A stretch of 64,000 nucleotides of DNA from JAPPHA01 sp963662705. GTDB lineage: Bacteria; Pseudomonadota; Alphaproteobacteria; Rhodobacterales; Rhodobacteraceae. Location of the stretch: NCBI GenBank assembly GCA_963662705.2, contig OY759767.1, positions 3,286,001 to 3,350,000 of the forward strand. The letters are read 5' to 3'. The translations under genes and the position numbers were made by a program. Position 1 is the first letter of the stretch. Each line of letters opens with the position of its first letter. Shown here one piece after another: positions 7,834 to 16,723 of the stretch. The notes beneath the pieces were generated by a model. The model did no database searches, was not told the DNA's origin, and worked only from the letters and a program-made list of their open reading frames with translations.

Positions 7834-8775
7834 TTGTCATCTGATAAGGAACATCCATTTCTTGCCCGCCGGATGGCGCGGTGTCCGGACGCGTTGGTGC
7901 AGCGTGCCGCAACTTCCCGGGCAAAGGTGACGGCAATCGCCGGTGCGGGCACTGGTCCTGCGCTCGCGGCCGCAAAGGCGGGCGTCGAGTCAGGGTTGAT
8001 GGATCCGCTGTTCATCGGGAGTACCGGCGACATTGTCGCGAAAGCCGAAACCATTGGATGGGACCTGTCGGATTACGGGATAGTTGACGCGGGATCCGAA
8101 GAGGAGGCAGCGGCGATCGCCGTCGATGCGTGCCGGGACGGGACTGCAAGCGTGCTGATGAAGGGGCTCGTGCATTCCGACATCCTGTTGAAGGCGGTCC
8201 TCGACAGGAACAAGGGCCTTCGTACGGGGAATCGCCTTGTTCATGTCTTCGTGCTGTTCCCGCCCGGAGGAGGGAGACCCCTCGCGATTTCTGATGCCGC
8301 CGTCAACGTCGCGCCCGACTTCGAAACGCGAAAATCGGCAACCCGGAAGACCGTCGAGATATTGCATCGTCTTGGCGTTCAACGACCCCGGATCGCGTTC
8401 CTCTCGGCGACTGAAATTCCGATCGCCTCGGTTCCGTCGTCAATGGAGGCCCGGGCCATGCGTGATTGGGCACGTGCCGAACTGCCCGACGCGGAATTCT
8501 CGGGGCCTCTTGCAACCGATCTCGCGCTTTCGACTGAAGCGGCAAGAATCAAGAATATTCAGGATGATCCCGTGGCCGGGCGCGCGGACGGCATTATCGT
8601 TCCGGACCTGCTGTCGGGGAATGCACTGTACAAGGCATTGGTCTACGTCGCCGGCGCCTGCGCCGGAGGAGTCGTCGCGGGCGCATCCGTGCCGATACTC
8701 CTCACGAGCAGGGCAGACCCTCCGGAGGCGCGGCTGGCGTCCCTTGCACTCGCGGTCATGATGGCTGAAGACTGA
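7834..8775 (+). CDS. Phosphate acetyl/butyryltransferase-family protein
   Basis: A 313-residue protein of the PTA_PTB family, which moves an acyl group between phosphate and CoA. The family core is visible: ASVLMKGLVHSDILLKAVLD (about 105-125), GGGRPLAISDAAVNVAPDFE (about 145-165), RPRIAFLSATEI, a GPLATDLALS segment and GIIVPDLLSGNALYKAL near the end. Length fits the short phosphobutyryltransferase-like branch rather than long Pta. The start is TTG at 7834 behind GGGGACC. It lies 142 bases upstream of soeA in the same direction. Together they would fit a C2-sulfonate route in which Xsc makes acetyl phosphate and sulfite, but xsc is not in the window, so that link is inference. Confidence 0.82.
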   Translation: MSSDKEHPFLARRMARCPDALVQRAATSRAKVTAIAGAGTGPALAAAKAGVESGLMDPLFIGSTGDIVAKAETIGWDLSDYGIVDAGSEEEAAAIAVDACRDGTASVLMKGLVHSDILLKAVLDRNKGLRTGNRLVHVFVLFPPGGGRPLAISDAAVNVAPDFETRKSATRKTVEILHRLGVQRPRIAFLSATEIPIASVPSSMEARAMRDWARAELPDAEFSGPLATDLALSTEAARIKNIQDDPVAGRADGIIVPDLLSGNALYKALVYVAGACAGGVVAGASVPILLTSRADPPEARLASLALAVMMAED

Positions 8776-8917
8776 CGGAACCACGGAATTTCTCTCGGCA
8801 TGGGCAATGGCCAATGTTTCGAAACACGCACGGATGTACCGGAAATGTCATATTCGCAGGATGTCTCGCGGTTCTACAGGGAAACATGACACGTGTTGGC
8901 ATTAAGGACAGCCAGGC

Positions 8918-11740
8918 ATGAAACACTCGCCTGACCTCTCGCCTCGTGTTTCGGACGAAATCCGGAAAACCACCTGCTACATGTGTGCGTGCCGTTGCGG
9001 CATCAACGTGCATCTGCTCGACGGCAAGGTGCGCTACATCGAGGGAAACAGGGATCATCCGGTCAACCGGGGCGTGCTGTGCGCCAAGGGTTCGGCCGGA
9101 ATCATGCAGCACTATTCCCCGGCCAGGCTGCGGGCGCCCCTGTTGCGGACGGGTGAGAGAGGAGAAGGAAAGTTCCGCGAAATCTCCTGGGACGAAGCAC
9201 TCGATATTGCGGTCAGCTGGCTCGCACCGATCAGGCGGACTGCCCCGCAAAAGCTCGCTTTTTTCACCGGGCGGGATCAGTCCCAATCCTTGACCAGCTG
9301 GTGGGCGCAGCAGTTCGGGACCCCCAACTATGCCGCCCATGGCGGTTTCTGCTCGGTCAACGTGGCAGCCGCCGGCATCTATACGCTCGGCGGATCGTTC
9401 TGGGAATTCGGCCAGCCTGATTGGGAACGCACCCGCCTGTTCATGATTTTCGGGGTGGCAGAGGACCACGACAGCAATCCGATCAAGCTCGGAATCAGTC
9501 GCCTCAAGGAACGCGGCTCCCGCGTGATCGCGGTCAATCCGGTCCGGACAGGATACAACGCCATCGCCGATGACTGGGTGGGCATCACCCCGGGAACCGA
9601 CGGATTGTTCGTCCTGTCGATCGTCCACGTGCTGTTGAAAGCCGGCAAGATCGACCTTGAATACCTGTCCCGTTACACAAACGCCGCGTTCCTGGTTGAT
9701 GCCGGGCCGGGCTCGACGAAGCGCGGCATGTTCTTGCGCGACGCCGACGGGCGGGAACAGGTTCTTGATGTCAGGACAGGGCAACCGAAACCCTGGACGG
9801 CGGAAGGAGTCATTCCGAACCTGACCGGCGAGATAACCAGGGACGAAGTCCCGTACCAAACGGTCCTCCGGCTGATGGTCGGGAAATACCTTTCGGACAG
9901 GTACGCGCCCGAAACCGTTGCCGCGACCTGCGGCGTCAGCGCCGGGCGAATTCGCGGCATCGCCGCCGAACTGGCCGACGTTGCGTTCAACAACTCCATT
10001 ACGATCGAACAGCCATGGGTGGACTGGCGAGGCGTACGTCACGAAAGGATGACCGGACGCCCGGTGTCGTTTCATGCGATGCGCGGAATATCCGCCCATT
10101 CGAATGGCTTCCAGACCTGCCGGGCGCTGCATCTTCTGCAGATTCTGCTTGGGTCAGTCGAGGTTCCCGGCGGATTCCGCTTCAAGCCGCCGTATCCCAA
10201 ACCTTTCTCCGTGCACCCGTCACCCTGTGGACATCCAAGGCCCGGGAGTTCACTTCCCGGTCCACACCTCGGATTTCCGAAGGGGCCCGAAGACCTGTGC
10301 ATTGACCGCGACGGAAAGCCGACGCGTATCGACAAGGCTTTTTCCTGGGAGAATCCGTTGTCGGCGCACGGAATGATGCACATGGTCATTTCGAACGCCC
10401 ATGCCGGCAGTCCCTACCCCATCGACACGTTGTTTCTGTACATGGCCAATTTGGCGTGGAATTCGTCGATGAACCCCACGGGCGTCATGTCCATGCTGAC
10501 GGACAGGGACGAGTCGGGAGAGTACCGAATTCCGAGGCTGATCTGCGCTGACAGCTATTCTTCCGAGATGGTCGCGTTTGCGGACCTCGTCCTTCCCGAT
10601 ACCACCTACCTGGAACGCCACGACTGCATTTCGTTGCTGGACCGGCCGATCTCCGAAGCCGATGCCGCGGGTGACGCCGTTCGATGGCCAGTCGTCGAAC
10701 CCGACCGGGATGTCCGGTGTTTTCAGTCCGTGCTCCTGGAGCTTGGCGCGCGCCTTGGATTGCCCGGATTCATCGGAGACGACGGGACCGCCAAATACCG
10801 CGACTATGCGGATTACATCGTCAATCACGAGCGCCGGCCGGGAATTGGCCCTCTGGCCGGGTTTCGCGATCCGCAAGGCACCGGCAAGGGGAGAGGCGCG
10901 CCAAATCCCGGACAGATCGAAGCCTATATTGCCAATGGCGGTTTCTGGCGCGATCCGGTCCCGGAAGCGGGCCACTACTACAAGCCCTGGAACCGGGACT
11001 ACCTGGACTGGGCGGTCTCACTCGGCCTCCTGGACAGCCCGCGGCCGTACGTCTTCAACCTGTACCTGGAAGTCCTGCAGAAATTCCGGCTTGCCGCGGA
11101 AGGATTTGGCGAACTCCAACCACCTGACAGGCTTCGCGACGGCCTGGCCGCGGCGATGGATCCTTTACCAGCCTGGTGGAACCCGGACGGCAAACCATCC
11201 GAAAGCACCGATGATACCTCCGAATTCCCGTTGCACGCACTGACCCAAAGGCCCCCCGCAATGTATCACAGCTGGGGGAGCCAGAACGCGTGGTTGCGCC
11301 AGATACACGGCGTCAATCCACTCTACGTTCCCACGTCCGTGTGGGACGAACATGGTTTCGAGGACGGAGACTGGGCTTATGTCGAATCTCCCCACGGCCG
11401 CATTCGGGTACCTGTCGCCCGCATGGACGCACTCAACCCCCATACCGTCTGGACATGGAACGCGATCGGCAAGCGCAGCGGGGCATGGGCGTTGCACAGG
11501 AATGCGCCCGAGTCGTCCCGTGGTTTCCTGTTGAACCACCTGATAAGCGAGTTGCACCCGCCGAAGGGTGACGGATTCCGCTGGTCCAACAGCGATCCGA
11601 TCACCGGCCAGGCGGCATGGTTCGATCTTCGTGTCCGGATTCGAAAGGCTCCGGGGGATGGGCCTGCGGAACCGGCTGTTCCGGCACAGTCCTCGCCGGT
11701 CGATCCGGGGCCTGACGTGCTCCGATTCGGCCGGGACTGA
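8918..11740 (+). CDS. soeA: Sulfite dehydrogenase molybdopterin subunit SoeA
   Basis: A 940-residue molybdopterin oxidoreductase of the complex iron-sulfur type. The N-terminal cluster motif is CYMCACRC (Cys 20, 23, 27) with the fourth Cys at 55 in GVLCAKGSAG, so a [4Fe-4S] cluster is expected. The phrases FFTGRDQSQSLTSWWAQQFG, HGGFCSVN, FGVAEDHDSNPIK and WVGITPGTDGLF match my recall of SoeA of sulfur-oxidising and marine bacteria. There is no Tat signal, as expected for the cytoplasmic SoeABC complex that oxidises sulfite to sulfate and feeds quinone. The C-terminal MopB dimolybdopterin-binding domain begins near residue 760 (LHALTQRPPAMYHSWGSQN). Start ATG follows AAGGACA. soeB starts 2 bases after its stop. 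A related thiosulfate or polysulfide reductase subunit is the alternative. Confidence 0.87.
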   Translation: MKHSPDLSPRVSDEIRKTTCYMCACRCGINVHLLDGKVRYIEGNRDHPVNRGVLCAKGSAGIMQHYSPARLRAPLLRTGERGEGKFREISWDEALDIAVSWLAPIRRTAPQKLAFFTGRDQSQSLTSWWAQQFGTPNYAAHGGFCSVNVAAAGIYTLGGSFWEFGQPDWERTRLFMIFGVAEDHDSNPIKLGISRLKERGSRVIAVNPVRTGYNAIADDWVGITPGTDGLFVLSIVHVLLKAGKIDLEYLSRYTNAAFLVDAGPGSTKRGMFLRDADGREQVLDVRTGQPKPWTAEGVIPNLTGEITRDEVPYQTVLRLMVGKYLSDRYAPETVAATCGVSAGRIRGIAAELADVAFNNSITIEQPWVDWRGVRHERMTGRPVSFHAMRGISAHSNGFQTCRALHLLQILLGSVEVPGGFRFKPPYPKPFSVHPSPCGHPRPGSSLPGPHLGFPKGPEDLCIDRDGKPTRIDKAFSWENPLSAHGMMHMVISNAHAGSPYPIDTLFLYMANLAWNSSMNPTGVMSMLTDRDESGEYRIPRLICADSYSSEMVAFADLVLPDTTYLERHDCISLLDRPISEADAAGDAVRWPVVEPDRDVRCFQSVLLELGARLGLPGFIGDDGTAKYRDYADYIVNHERRPGIGPLAGFRDPQGTGKGRGAPNPGQIEAYIANGGFWRDPVPEAGHYYKPWNRDYLDWAVSLGLLDSPRPYVFNLYLEVLQKFRLAAEGFGELQPPDRLRDGLAAAMDPLPAWWNPDGKPSESTDDTSEFPLHALTQRPPAMYHSWGSQNAWLRQIHGVNPLYVPTSVWDEHGFEDGDWAYVESPHGRIRVPVARMDALNPHTVWTWNAIGKRSGAWALHRNAPESSRGFLLNHLISELHPPKGDGFRWSNSDPITGQAAWFDLRVRIRKAPGDGPAEPAVPAQSSPVDPGPDVLRFGRD

Positions 11741-11742
11741 CG

Positions 11743-12531
11743 ATGACCGACCTGCCCCAGAATACGGACCGGCGCCTTGGCCTCGTCATCGACCTCGACA
11801 TCTGCGTCGGGTGCCACGCGTGCGTCATCAGTTGCAAGGGCTGGAACACGACCGCATACGGAGCTCCGCTTGCCGATTCAGATCCGTATGGCCCCGACCC
11901 TTCGGGCACGTTTCTCAATCGAATCCACACGTTCGAGGTCCTGCCGGACGACGGAACGCCGTCGGTGGTCCACTTTCCGAAGTCGTGCCTTCATTGTGAC
12001 GACGCCCCCTGCGTGACGGTCTGCCCGACGGGCGCGAGTTACAAACGAACCGAAGACGGCATCGTGCTTGTCAATGAAGACGACTGCATCGGCTGCGGGC
12101 TCTGTGCCTGGGCGTGTCCTTACGGTGCGCGTGAACTGGATCCCGCCGCCGGTATCATGAAAAAGTGCACGCTTTGCGTAGACCGGATTTACAATGACAA
12201 CCTGCCGGAGGAGGACCGCGAACCGGCGTGCGTCAGAACCTGCCCGGCCAACGCACGGCACTTTGGCGATTTTTCGGACCCGGACAGTTCCGTCTCCAGG
12301 ATGACCCGAGAGCGGAACGGTCTCGACCTGATGCCCGAACAGGGCACGCGGCCGGTCAACAAGTACCTGCCGCCGAGAGACCTGGGCTCGCGATCGGGCA
12401 ATACCGGTAACGGCAATATGGTCGCTGCCTCTGACGGCTCGATCGATGTGCTTGCCCCTCTGCTCGAGCCGGTTGCTGAATCGCCTTCGGGCCTGCTCGG
12501 CTGGATAGATCGCACGCTCTCGCGATTCTGA
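11743..12531 (+). CDS. soeB: Sulfite dehydrogenase iron-sulfur subunit SoeB
   Basis: A 262-residue ferredoxin-like electron-transfer subunit with four cysteine groups: CVGCHACVISC near residue 24, CLHCDDAPCVTVCP near 84, CIGCGLCAWACP near 114, and CTLC with a late C...C pair at about 145-170. This predicts four [4Fe-4S] clusters of the DmsB/NrfC type. It passes electrons from SoeA to the membrane anchor SoeC. The C-terminal 60 residues are low-complexity and end in an amphipathic LLGWIDRTLSRF. Its TGA overlaps the soeC ATG by one base (TGATG), so translation is coupled. Confidence 0.88.
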   Translation: MTDLPQNTDRRLGLVIDLDICVGCHACVISCKGWNTTAYGAPLADSDPYGPDPSGTFLNRIHTFEVLPDDGTPSVVHFPKSCLHCDDAPCVTVCPTGASYKRTEDGIVLVNEDDCIGCGLCAWACPYGARELDPAAGIMKKCTLCVDRIYNDNLPEEDREPACVRTCPANARHFGDFSDPDSSVSRMTRERNGLDLMPEQGTRPVNKYLPPRDLGSRSGNTGNGNMVAASDGSIDVLAPLLEPVAESPSGLLGWIDRTLSRF

Positions 12532-13424
12532 TGCACCCGGCGCCGTCGATCATACTGTTCACCTCGATCTCCGGACTGGGATTCGGCCTCCTGGGAGTCC
12601 TTTGCCTCGGTTTTCCGGCAGTCTCCGGGCGGGAGGCGTTTCTCTGGTTCCTTGCTGGTTATGTTCTTGCCGGTGGAGGTCTGTCACTGTCGCTGTTTCA
12701 TCTTGGTCAGCCAACGCGTGCCCTCAAGGCGTTTACCCAGTGGAGATCGTCGTGGCTTAGCCGCGAAGCCGTGGTTTCGATCCTGACCCTGTCGGTAACC
12801 GGCATCCAGGCCTTGCTGATCATATTTTCGAGCGGAAATTCCGTCCTTGGGATTGCGGCGTCTGCATTGTGCCTTGCCACTGTTTTCTGCACCGCGATGA
12901 TCTACGCACAGTTGAAGACGGTACCGCGATGGAACCATCCCCTGACACCTCTCCAGTTCCTGGCGTTCGCAATCGCGGGCGGCACGTTGCTCGCGGGCGA
13001 AGACCAGGCCGCCATGGCGGCCCTGGCGATCCTGGCGTGCGTCCAGATGGCGGCGTGGCTGATCGGAGATCAGCGGCTTCTGAATTCCGGCTCGACGGTC
13101 GAATCTGCGACCCGGCTCGGCGGTCCCGGCGTTCGATCCGTGCGTTTGCTGGAACCGCCCCATACGGGCGGTAATTACCTGACCAGGGAGATGGTTTTCG
13201 TCGTCGGGCGACGCCATTCGAGAGTCATCAGGACAATCTCGATCGCCAGTATCGGAATCCTGCCGCTGTTTCTCCTCGCCCTGCCCCTCGAACCCCCCTG
13301 GGTCAGGCCGCTGATTGTCGCTCTTCACATCAACGGCGTCCTGCTGTCGCGCTGGCTCTTTTTTGCCGAAGCGGAACATGTCGTGGGTCTCTATTACGGA
13401 AAACATGGCAGCGTGAGGCCGTAA
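12531..13424 (+). CDS. soeC: Sulfite dehydrogenase membrane anchor SoeC (DmsC family)
   Basis: A 297-residue integral membrane protein with about eight hydrophobic helices, for example IILFTSISGLGFGLLGVLCL at the N-terminus and ILPLFLLALPL near residue 245. The LFHLGQPTRALKAFTQWRSSWLSREA stretch near residue 55 is the signature of DmsC-type quinol-interacting anchors. It completes an A-B-C operon with soeA and soeB and would hand electrons from sulfite to the quinone pool. It has no haem-binding motif. It starts at the ATG overlapping the soeB stop. Confidence 0.87.
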   Translation: MHPAPSIILFTSISGLGFGLLGVLCLGFPAVSGREAFLWFLAGYVLAGGGLSLSLFHLGQPTRALKAFTQWRSSWLSREAVVSILTLSVTGIQALLIIFSSGNSVLGIAASALCLATVFCTAMIYAQLKTVPRWNHPLTPLQFLAFAIAGGTLLAGEDQAAMAALAILACVQMAAWLIGDQRLLNSGSTVESATRLGGPGVRSVRLLEPPHTGGNYLTREMVFVVGRRHSRVIRTISIASIGILPLFLLALPLEPPWVRPLIVALHINGVLLSRWLFFAEAEHVVGLYYGKHGSVRP

Positions 13425-13797
13425 ACTGGGACTTCGTCCGGCCACGTACCGGGATACGATCGCCCGGTTCCGGTCCGGGACCGAGTCGGAAAGCATCGGC
13501 TGCCAACTGGCCGTGAATTCATGATCCGGGACACTGGAACATCGGCTGGCTGGCTGACGAAACGAGCTTCCTGCCAGACCTTCAGCATGTGCACGGCCTG
13601 TCCCGTCGACCCTTGGCGCAAGAACGGGTCCTTTGTCCCCATTGACGCCGTGCGATGGACGTGATCTTCGGCAGCTCATGGCCGGGCTGTTCCGGGAGGT
13701 GCCGACCTGCGAACAGGGTCGCGGACTTGTCGTCGCGCCTGAACGGCATTTTCGCCCGACTGTTCGGCGAATCGAACGCGAACGGAGGACATCCACC
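13425..13797. other. Intergenic stretch between soeC and the SDR gene
   Basis: No supported gene; open frames on both strands lack motifs. GGAGGA at 13784-13789 is the ribosome-binding site of the SDR gene. An imperfect GGTTCC...GGGACC hairpin near 13465 could help end the soe transcript. Confidence 0.4.
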
Positions 13798-14499
13798 ATG
13801 GTTCCCGCGTACAAGCACGCCCTGATCGTTGGTGCCGGTTCCGGGCTCTCGGCGTCCCTCGCCCGCGCGTTCTCGGGGGAGGGAATGAAGCTGACACTCG
13901 CCGCGCGCGGCATTGATGACCTGGAAGCCCTTTGTTCGGAAACCGGCGCCACGGCGAAGGCATGCGATGTCCAGTCGGAAGCGGATGTTGACGCGTTGTT
14001 CAGCGGTTTCGAAATCGGTGAACCGGATGTGGTGGTCTTCAATCCAAGCGCCAGGGTGCGGGGGCCGATCACCCAAATCGACCGAGGGGAGGTCAAGCGG
14101 ACCGTCCTGACCGGCGCATACGGGGGTTTCCTGGTTGCCCAGACCGCGGCATGGCGCATGCTTCCGAATCGGCATGGGGCAATCCTGTTTACCGGTGCTT
14201 CGGCCAGCGTAAAAGGCTATGTCCATTCTGCAGCGTTCGCCATGGCCAAGTTTGCGCTGCGCGGTCTCGCCCAGAGCATGGCGCGCGAGCTGCATCCCGA
14301 GGGCATACATATCGGCCATTTCATCATCGACGGCGGTATCCGGAATCCCTTCCGGCCGGAACGGATCGAGAAGGCGGGCAGGCCCGACAGCATGCTCGAT
14401 CCAGATGCGATCGCCCGCAGCTACCTGCATTTCCTCAAACAGGACCGCAGTGCATGGGCCTGGGAAATCGAACTCCGGCCGTGGGTCGAGAACTTCTGA
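13798..14499 (+). CDS. SDR-family oxidoreductase-like protein with Tyr-to-Phe active-site change
   Basis: A 233-residue Rossmann protein. The cofactor loop is GAGSGLSASLARAF (residues about 11-24). The usual NNAG is replaced by NPSA (VVVFNPSARVRG), and the catalytic Y-x-x-x-K is replaced by F-A-M-A-K (SAAFAMAKFALRGLAQSM). The lysine is kept but the acid/base tyrosine is missing. From memory, a branch of proteobacterial SDR proteins shares the SAxFAMxKFALRG form, so this is likely a family trait rather than a decay mutation. Catalytic function by the normal SDR mechanism is doubtful. The start is ATG 13798 with GGAGGA nine bases upstream; the frame extends 5' to 13633 without SDR-like sequence. 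Confidence 0.85.
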   Translation: MVPAYKHALIVGAGSGLSASLARAFSGEGMKLTLAARGIDDLEALCSETGATAKACDVQSEADVDALFSGFEIGEPDVVVFNPSARVRGPITQIDRGEVKRTVLTGAYGGFLVAQTAAWRMLPNRHGAILFTGASASVKGYVHSAAFAMAKFALRGLAQSMARELHPEGIHIGHFIIDGGIRNPFRPERIEKAGRPDSMLDPDAIARSYLHFLKQDRSAWAWEIELRPWVENF

Positions 14500-14795
14500 C
14501 CACGGATGACCCGGACGAACCGGGCGCTGTCGCTGACGGCACAGTTGCCGAACTGATCGCAGCGTCCTGACGGAAACGCGCTCATTCCCTGACCTGGAAC
14601 CGCTGGCCCTGTGCCCGAGAGGCACGAAGCCAACCCTGTGCCAGGATGTCAGTTTCGACCCGGGCGTCCTCCTGTCGGGATCACATCGACCCGCGCCGGT
14701 TTTTCTGTCGTGATCCCGGGACAGAAAATCTGATGCCGATGTCCCGACGGACCCGTCGGATCTTGCGCCTGACGCCTGCCAACGCCGGAAATCGC
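14500..14795. other. Convergent intergenic region with two hairpins
   Basis: This separates the SDR gene (+) from the EamA gene (-). Hairpin 1 is TTTTCTGTC/GACAGAAAA at 14701-14728, a perfect 9-bp stem. Hairpin 2 is CCGACG/CGTCGG at about 14743-14758. Neither is followed by a U-run in either direction, so termination would have to be non-canonical. Confidence 0.5.
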
Positions 14796-15710
14796 TCACA
14801 GAAGCACGATGAACAGAACGCTGATCAGGACGAGGACGATTCCCGCGATTTCCCGAAACGTGCTTCGCTCCCTGAAGACCAGGTATGACCCCGCAAAGGT
14901 AAACACCAACTCGATCTGTCCCAGCGCCTTGACATAAGCGGCGTGTTGCAACGCGAAGGCGACAAACCAGCACAGGCTTCCCAGGATACTCGTCAGGCCA
15001 ACCAGGCCGGATACCCGCCATGTCGCAAGGACACGCGTAATCTGGCCAGGCTGCCGAAAGCGCAAATAAACCGCCATGACGACCGACTGAAACGCCGTCA
15101 CAAGCGCAAGCGTCAATGAGGCACGCAGCAGCGCGTCACCTTCGCCAAGCGCGAGCGTCGCCCCCCGGTATCCGATTGCCGAGACTCCAAACAATGCACC
15201 TGCGGCCAGGCCGTAGCCTGTTGCCCGGTTGAAGACAGCATTGATGCGCAAGACCGATGCCGGGGTCAGGCTTGCTGATGGTGCATCCGCCATCAGAACG
15301 ACGCCAACCAGGCCGATCAGTATGGCAAAAAGACCAAAGGCGGAAACACCTTCACCGAGGATCAGGAGAGACAGGATTGCCGTTTGAACGGTTTCGGTTT
15401 TCTTGAACCCGATTCCGACGGCGAAGTTCCGTTCCGAAAAGAGTGCCACAACGCAACTCGTCGCAATGATCTGTGCAAGCCCGCCGACACAGGCGAACGC
15501 GAGAAACTCGAGGCCGATCGCGGGAATCCGCCGCTCCGGGATGACAAGGAGGCCTGCAAGAAGAATTGCGGCAAGCGGCGCCCCGTAAAGGAACCGGGCA
15601 AACGTCGCGCCCCCCGCGGAGAGGCTCGTGTCCTTGAGCACCTTTTGCAGCATGAACCTGAGGTTCTGAAAAAATGCCGCTGCGATCGTGATCGGAATCC
15701 AGGGGTCCAT
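14796..15710 (-). CDS. EamA/DMT-family transporter
   Basis: A 304-residue membrane protein with two EamA repeats, each of about five hydrophobic helices. Repeat one spans about residues 1-140 (ITIAAAFFQNLRFMLQKVL, then FLYGAPLAAILLAGLL, FKKTETVQTAILSLLILGEG). Repeat two spans about 165-304 and ends SYLVFRERSTFREIAGIVLV then LISVLFIVLL. The E-x-x-x-x-E/G-E phrase before the last helix pair is characteristic of drug/metabolite exporters. Substrate cannot be told. It is transcribed alone, convergent with the SDR gene. Confidence 0.88.
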   Translation of the reverse strand: MDPWIPITIAAAFFQNLRFMLQKVLKDTSLSAGGATFARFLYGAPLAAILLAGLLVIPERRIPAIGLEFLAFACVGGLAQIIATSCVVALFSERNFAVGIGFKKTETVQTAILSLLILGEGVSAFGLFAILIGLVGVVLMADAPSASLTPASVLRINAVFNRATGYGLAAGALFGVSAIGYRGATLALGEGDALLRASLTLALVTAFQSVVMAVYLRFRQPGQITRVLATWRVSGLVGLTSILGSLCWFVAFALQHAAYVKALGQIELVFTFAGSYLVFRERSTFREIAGIVLVLISVLFIVLL

Positions 15711-16251
15711 TCGGCGGTGATGGCACGACCATGTGTTCGCGTCGAGATGAATGATACCCGGCTTTAGAAGACGTCGGTGTATCGCGGATCAAATCGATGT
15801 CCTGGTGGGTTGGAATGTCGAAAGACAGGACCACGGCACCTGTCCGCCCATGCCGTAGCGGTCCTTGAAAGCTTGTCCCGATTCGGACCGTCACGGGCCA
15901 ATGGAACACATCCCGTTTCGGCTCGCTGTGACAGTCCGCGAGCCCATTCCACTACCTGAAGACGTCGATTTGCAAGTTGCGTATTAGGTTCGTTTCCTGG
16001 TCCGGAATTTCCAACGGTTGCTGCTGGCAGGCCGGGAACCAAGACCAATGGTTTTCCGGGACATGCCGTACCAGCATCGATGTCGAGGTTCCCGGATTGT
16101 CCGGATCGAACCCGGAACTTGCCGGATGTCGGCAAATAACCGCAGAATCAAGCAGTTGACCAATCCGCCGCCATATAGTCCTATACACACCGGACAGAGT
16201 GGTCATATTTGCCGCCCGGATTCAAACCAAAGACAATTCAAGGAATCAGTC
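15711..16251. other. Divergent intergenic region upstream of nrdR
   Basis: No supported gene in 541 bases. It should hold promoters for the EamA gene (-) and for nrdR-ribD (+). A candidate nrdR promoter lies at 16156-16185, and AAGGAA at 16240-16245 serves as the nrdR ribosome-binding site. Confidence 0.45.
16156..16185 (+). promoter_or_regulatory. Candidate promoter of nrdR-ribD
   Basis: TTGACC at 16156-16161 resembles a -35 box, and CCTATA at 16180-16185 could be the -10 with an 18-base spacer. The start would lie about 60 bases before the nrdR ATG. Weak -10; unconfirmed. Confidence 0.3.
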
Positions 16252-16710
16252 ATGCGATGCCCGTTTTGTGGTGCCTCCGAAACCCAGGTCAAGGACTCAC
16301 GCCCCGCCGAAAACCAGAACGCCATCCGTCGACGAAGGCTTTGCGTGTCGTGCGGTGGCCGATACACGACGTATGAACGCATCCAGTTGCGTGACCTCGT
16401 GGTCATTAAAAAGAACGGGAAACGCGAGGAATTCGACCGCGACAAACTTGAACGCTCCTTGCGAATTGCCATGCGCAAACGATTGGTCGAACCGGAGCGC
16501 GTCAACCAGATGATCAACGGAATCCTGAGGCGCCTTGAGAGCGGGGGAGACAACAACATCAGGTCGGAAACCATCGGAAAGGTCGCAATGGACGCACTCG
16601 CCCGCATCGACACGGTCGCCTACGTGAGATTTGCCAGCGTCTACATGGACTTCCAGGGCGCCGATGACTTCGAGGATTTTGTCACCGCCTTGCGCCCGAC
16701 CGAGGATTGA
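16252..16710 (+). CDS. nrdR: Transcriptional repressor NrdR
   Basis: A 152-residue regulator of ribonucleotide reductase genes. The N-terminal zinc ribbon is MRCPFCGASETQVKDSR...CVSCGGRY (Cys 3, 6 and a later C-x-x-C). The ATP-cone domain follows with VIKKNGKREEFDRDKLERSL and YVRFASVYMDF at the end. Length is normal. ATG 16252 is chosen because the protein starts exactly at the conserved MRCPFCG; the frame is open to 16018 without conserved sequence. In many alphaproteobacteria nrdR heads an nrdR-ribD-ribE-rib-nusB operon. Here only ribD follows, 13 bases downstream. Confidence 0.95.
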   Translation: MRCPFCGASETQVKDSRPAENQNAIRRRRLCVSCGGRYTTYERIQLRDLVVIKKNGKREEFDRDKLERSLRIAMRKRLVEPERVNQMINGILRRLESGGDNNIRSETIGKVAMDALARIDTVAYVRFASVYMDFQGADDFEDFVTALRPTED

Positions 16711-16723
16711 CCATTCACCGGCC

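Noticed and set aside
8756..10132. Long minus-strand open frame opposite the start of soeA
   Set aside because: The plus strand encodes the conserved SoeA N-terminus here; the antisense translation has no family features.
14701..14728. Perfect 9-bp hairpin as a bidirectional intrinsic terminator
   Set aside because: Both 3' arms end in A-runs rather than U-runs, so the intrinsic mechanism does not fit; kept only as a note on the intergenic region.
13582..15021. 479-codon minus-strand open frame across the SDR gene and the EamA 3' end
   Set aside because: It overlaps two well-supported genes, lacks motifs and is explained by codon bias in GC-rich DNA.
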